NCBI GenBank assembly: GCA_030045215.1
Contig: JASIBJ010000479.1
Location: 1 to 7,342, forward strand
From: Streptosporangiaceae bacterium
Lineage (GTDB): Bacteria > Actinomycetota > Actinomycetes > Streptosporangiales > Streptosporangiaceae
Length of the DNA: 7,342 nt
Direction: 5' to 3'
Positions 5,560 to 7,342 of this stretch are shown here, piece by piece (the first letter of the stretch is position 1; the number at the start of each line of letters is the position of its first letter). The position numbers and the translations under genes were made by a program. Under the pieces are notes generated by a model, which was not told the origin of the DNA, searched no databases, and saw only the letters and a program-made list of their open reading frames with translations.

Positions 5560-6246
5560 ATGGTCCGGGTGATCATGCTGTCGCCGCCGGGCGCCGGGAA
5601 GGGCACGCACAGCAGGTGGCTGACGCAGCATACTGGGGCCGCTCACATCTCCGCGGGTGACCTTCTGCGGGCCGAGGTCGAGCGCGGGTCCGACCTGGGG
5701 CGGCAGGTCGCCGAGTACACCTCGCGCGGCGATCTTGTCCCGGACGAGCTGATCTTCAGCATCCTGGCGCCGGTCGTGGTTGCTGCCGCCCGCGATACTG
5801 GCGGCTACGTGCTCGACGGGTTCCCGCGAACGATGCCGCAGGCGTTGCGCGCGGCCCAATTCGGGGCCGACGTCGGTCTGACCAGCAACGCCGTGATCTA
5901 TCTCACAGCGCCGGAGGAAGAACTCGTCGGCCGTCTGCTCGACCGGGCAGGACGGGACGGCCGGCCCGATGACCAGCTCGGCGTGATCCGGCATCGGCTC
6001 GCGGTCTTCGCCAAGGAGACCGCGCCGCTAGTCGACTACTACCGTGACCGGGGCATCCTGCTGGAGCTGAGCACTGACCGGCCCGAGGCAGAGGTACAAG
6101 CGGACCTGCTGGACTGGCTCGAAGCCCGCGGGCTGATGCCCCCCGCACCCGGCGAATCCCGAACGAACCATCGAGAACTAACCAGGTCGACGCGGCCGAC
6201 AACCACTGACCTGCCTCACGACGACCAGCCTGTTAACCAGGCCTAG
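5560..6246 (+). CDS. adk: Adenylate kinase, short-LID type
   Basis: The product (228 residues from ATG 5560) belongs to the enzyme family that interconverts ATP + AMP and 2 ADP in the cytoplasm. Seen in order: P-loop SPPGAGKGT (8-16), AMP-site ISAGDLLR (30-37), GDLVPDEL (57-64), LDGFPRTMPQA (85-95, with R90 and Q94), R125/R129, a short LID with GRPDD (134-138), R146, and ETAPLVDYY (153-161). The lack of the 30-residue zinc LID matches the 181-residue mycobacterial type. A hydrophilic tail of about 35 residues (194-228) is additional. Two residues depart from the usual pattern: Ser8 replaces the first P-loop glycine and Ala32 replaces Thr in STGD. Start choice: ATG 5560 fits family length and has GGAGGT 12 nt upstream; GTG 5515 has AGGAG at 5 nt and would add 15 residues. 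It is not beside secY or map, so it is probably a second adk copy. UMP/CMP kinase is less likely given the short LID and FPRT..QA. Confidence 0.93.
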   Translation: MVRVIMLSPPGAGKGTHSRWLTQHTGAAHISAGDLLRAEVERGSDLGRQVAEYTSRGDLVPDELIFSILAPVVVAAARDTGGYVLDGFPRTMPQALRAAQFGADVGLTSNAVIYLTAPEEELVGRLLDRAGRDGRPDDQLGVIRHRLAVFAKETAPLVDYYRDRGILLELSTDRPEAEVQADLLDWLEARGLMPPAPGESRTNHRELTRSTRPTTTDLPHDDQPVNQA

Positions 6247-6250
6247 GCAG
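6211..6250 (+). terminator. Weak nested hairpin across the adenylate kinase stop codon
   Basis: Outer arms CTGCCT (6211-6216) and AGGCAG (6245-6250) enclose inner arms GCCTG (6228-6232) and CAGGC (6238-6242) around the loop TTAAC. The structure covers the TAG stop (6244-6246). There is no U-run, so termination is doubtful; it may be an RNA processing or stability element, or chance. Confidence 0.2.
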
Positions 6251-6296
6251 CATTCGATAGCTTCCCGCGGCAGCGCAGGGCTCCTACGATGACCTG

Positions 6297-7342
6297 ATGT
6301 GCACTGATGAGTCCGTCCCCGGGCGCACTCCTGCCATGCTGACCGACGAGCAGGTCGCGGCCGGCGTGCGGCAGCTCGTCCCGCTCGAGCCGGTCGACTC
6401 GCTGGTCGTGACGACGCTCATCGACAACGTCACCGACTTGTTCATGCCCGACCAGGGCCCGGCCCGGCGGGACAAGCCGAGCCGGGTACCGTCCCGGCCC
6501 GCGCCGATGATGACCGAAGGCAGCGGGCCCGACGTCCTCGTGGCCGAGCACGGCTTTTCCGCGCTGGTCACCATTAGCAAGGCGGGCCGTGAGCACACCT
6601 TCTTGTTCGACGCCGGCACCAGCCCGGACGGAGTCGTCGAGAACATGCGCCGGCTGCAGCTCGATCCGGCATCGCTCGAAGCCATCGTGTGCAGCCACGG
6701 GCACTTCGACCACACCACCGGAATCGACGGGCTCGTCCGGGTGCTCGGCCGGACGAACATGCCGGTGCTCCTCCACCCCCATTTCTGGCGGCGGCGCCGG
6801 ATCGTGTTGCCGGGCCGCGACCCGCTGGAGCTGCCGACCACCAGCCGCAGCGCGCTCGAAGGCGCCGGCTTTGAGATCATCGAGGACCGCCAGCCCCATT
6901 TCCTGTTTGGCGGCAGCGTCCTGATTACCGGCGAGGTGCCGCGTGCCACTGGTTACGAGCCCGGCTTTCCGCCACAGCAGGCCTGGCTGGATGGCGGCTG
7001 GCAGCCTGATCCGCTGGTGCTCGACGATCAGGCGCTGATCGTGAACGTAGCCGGGCACGGCCTGGTCGTGCTCACTGGCTGCGGGCATGCGGGCGTAGTC
7101 AACACTGCCCGCTACGCACGGCAGCTCACCGGCGGCCAGCCGTTGCATGCGCTGATCGGCGGCTTCCACCTCAACGGACCGCTGTTCGAGCCGCTGATCC
7201 CGCGGGTGCTGGACGACCTGGCCGAACTCCAGCCGGACTGGCTGGTGCCCGCGCATTGCACCGGCTGGCGAGCGCAGCACGCCATGTCGGCCAAGTTCGG
7301 CGAGTCGTTCGTGCCGAACGCCGTCGGCACCAGCTTTCACTT
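6297..7342 (+). CDS. Metallo-beta-lactamase-fold hydrolase, DHPPS-like branch (C-terminus at window edge)
   Basis: The 348 visible residues form a cytosolic MBL-fold metal-dependent hydrolase. Zinc-binding motifs are SHGHFDH (133-139: H134, H136, D138, H139), GCGH (261-264) and GGFH (288-291). FDAGTSP (104-110) and PAHCTGW (318-324) complete the pattern. TGCGHAGVVNT and IGGFHL with PAHCTGW mark the group annotated as 7,8-dihydropterin-6-methyl-4-(beta-D-ribofuranosyl)-aminobenzene-5'-phosphate synthase-like, whose bacterial members mostly have unknown substrates. Two or three segments around residues 40-100 and 210-245 flank the active site as in that family. The frame is still open at the edge, but the family's usual C-terminal block (FVPNAVGTSF) has been reached, so little is missing. 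ATG 6297 is taken as the start; ATG 6336 is an alternative, and neither has a strong Shine-Dalgarno. It follows adk by 50 nt on the same strand. A long open frame on the opposite strand (7340-6243) is a shadow. Confidence 0.92.
   Translation, partial: MCTDESVPGRTPAMLTDEQVAAGVRQLVPLEPVDSLVVTTLIDNVTDLFMPDQGPARRDKPSRVPSRPAPMMTEGSGPDVLVAEHGFSALVTISKAGREHTFLFDAGTSPDGVVENMRRLQLDPASLEAIVCSHGHFDHTTGIDGLVRVLGRTNMPVLLHPHFWRRRRIVLPGRDPLELPTTSRSALEGAGFEIIEDRQPHFLFGGSVLITGEVPRATGYEPGFPPQQAWLDGGWQPDPLVLDDQALIVNVAGHGLVVLTGCGHAGVVNTARYARQLTGGQPLHALIGGFHLNGPLFEPLIPRVLDDLAELQPDWLVPAHCTGWRAQHAMSAKFGESFVPNAVGTSFH

Noticed and set aside
6243..7340. 365-codon open frame on the minus strand
   Set aside because: It is antisense to the MBL-fold gene, whose plus-strand product has complete zinc motifs (HxHxDH, GCGH, GGFH). 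The minus-strand translation shows no domain and is a shadow of GC-biased codons.

Overview
The window is GC-rich throughout (G or C dominates third codon positions) and looks like chromosomal DNA of a high-GC actinomycete. Three things support this: a SigE-family ECF sigma factor paired with a single-pass membrane protein, an adenylate kinase of the short-LID type, and an OtrA-like ribosomal protection GTPase. I see no rRNA, tRNA, CRISPR array, transposase or phage gene.

Layout, left to right. (1) Positions 1-341, minus strand: the N-terminal third of a class A FAD-dependent monooxygenase, cut by the window edge. (2) Positions 342-751: a divergent intergenic region with 2.7 copies of a 34-bp direct repeat, a 50-nt concentric inverted repeat, a possible -10 box, and a perfect Shine-Dalgarno in front of a 37-codon ORF that runs into the next gene in another frame. 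(3) Positions 752-2713, plus strand: a TetM/OtrA-type translational GTPase (ribosomal protection family) with an altered domain IV loop. (4) Positions 2874-3473, plus strand: an unrecognised five-helix membrane protein. (5) Positions 3534-5304, minus strand: a two-gene operon of a SigE-family sigma factor and a membrane-anchored protein overlapping it by 8 nt, probably its regulator. (6) Positions 5560-6246, plus strand: a stand-alone adenylate kinase with a C-terminal tail. (7) Positions 6297 to the right edge, plus strand: a metallo-beta-lactamase-fold hydrolase of the dihydropteridine-ribofuranosylaminobenzene-phosphate-synthase-like branch, nearly complete.

How the genes may work together. 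The flavin monooxygenase and the ribosomal protection protein share one control region and could form a modify-the-drug plus protect-the-ribosome pair; this is inference. The sigma gene and its membrane partner are a typical surface-signal relay. The adenylate kinase and the MBL-fold enzyme are co-directional with a 50-nt gap and may be co-transcribed.

Most families here are known. The least explained parts are the structured 342-751 region, the overlapping upstream ORF, the altered domain IV loop of the GTPase and the two-module ectodomain of the sigma-linked membrane protein.
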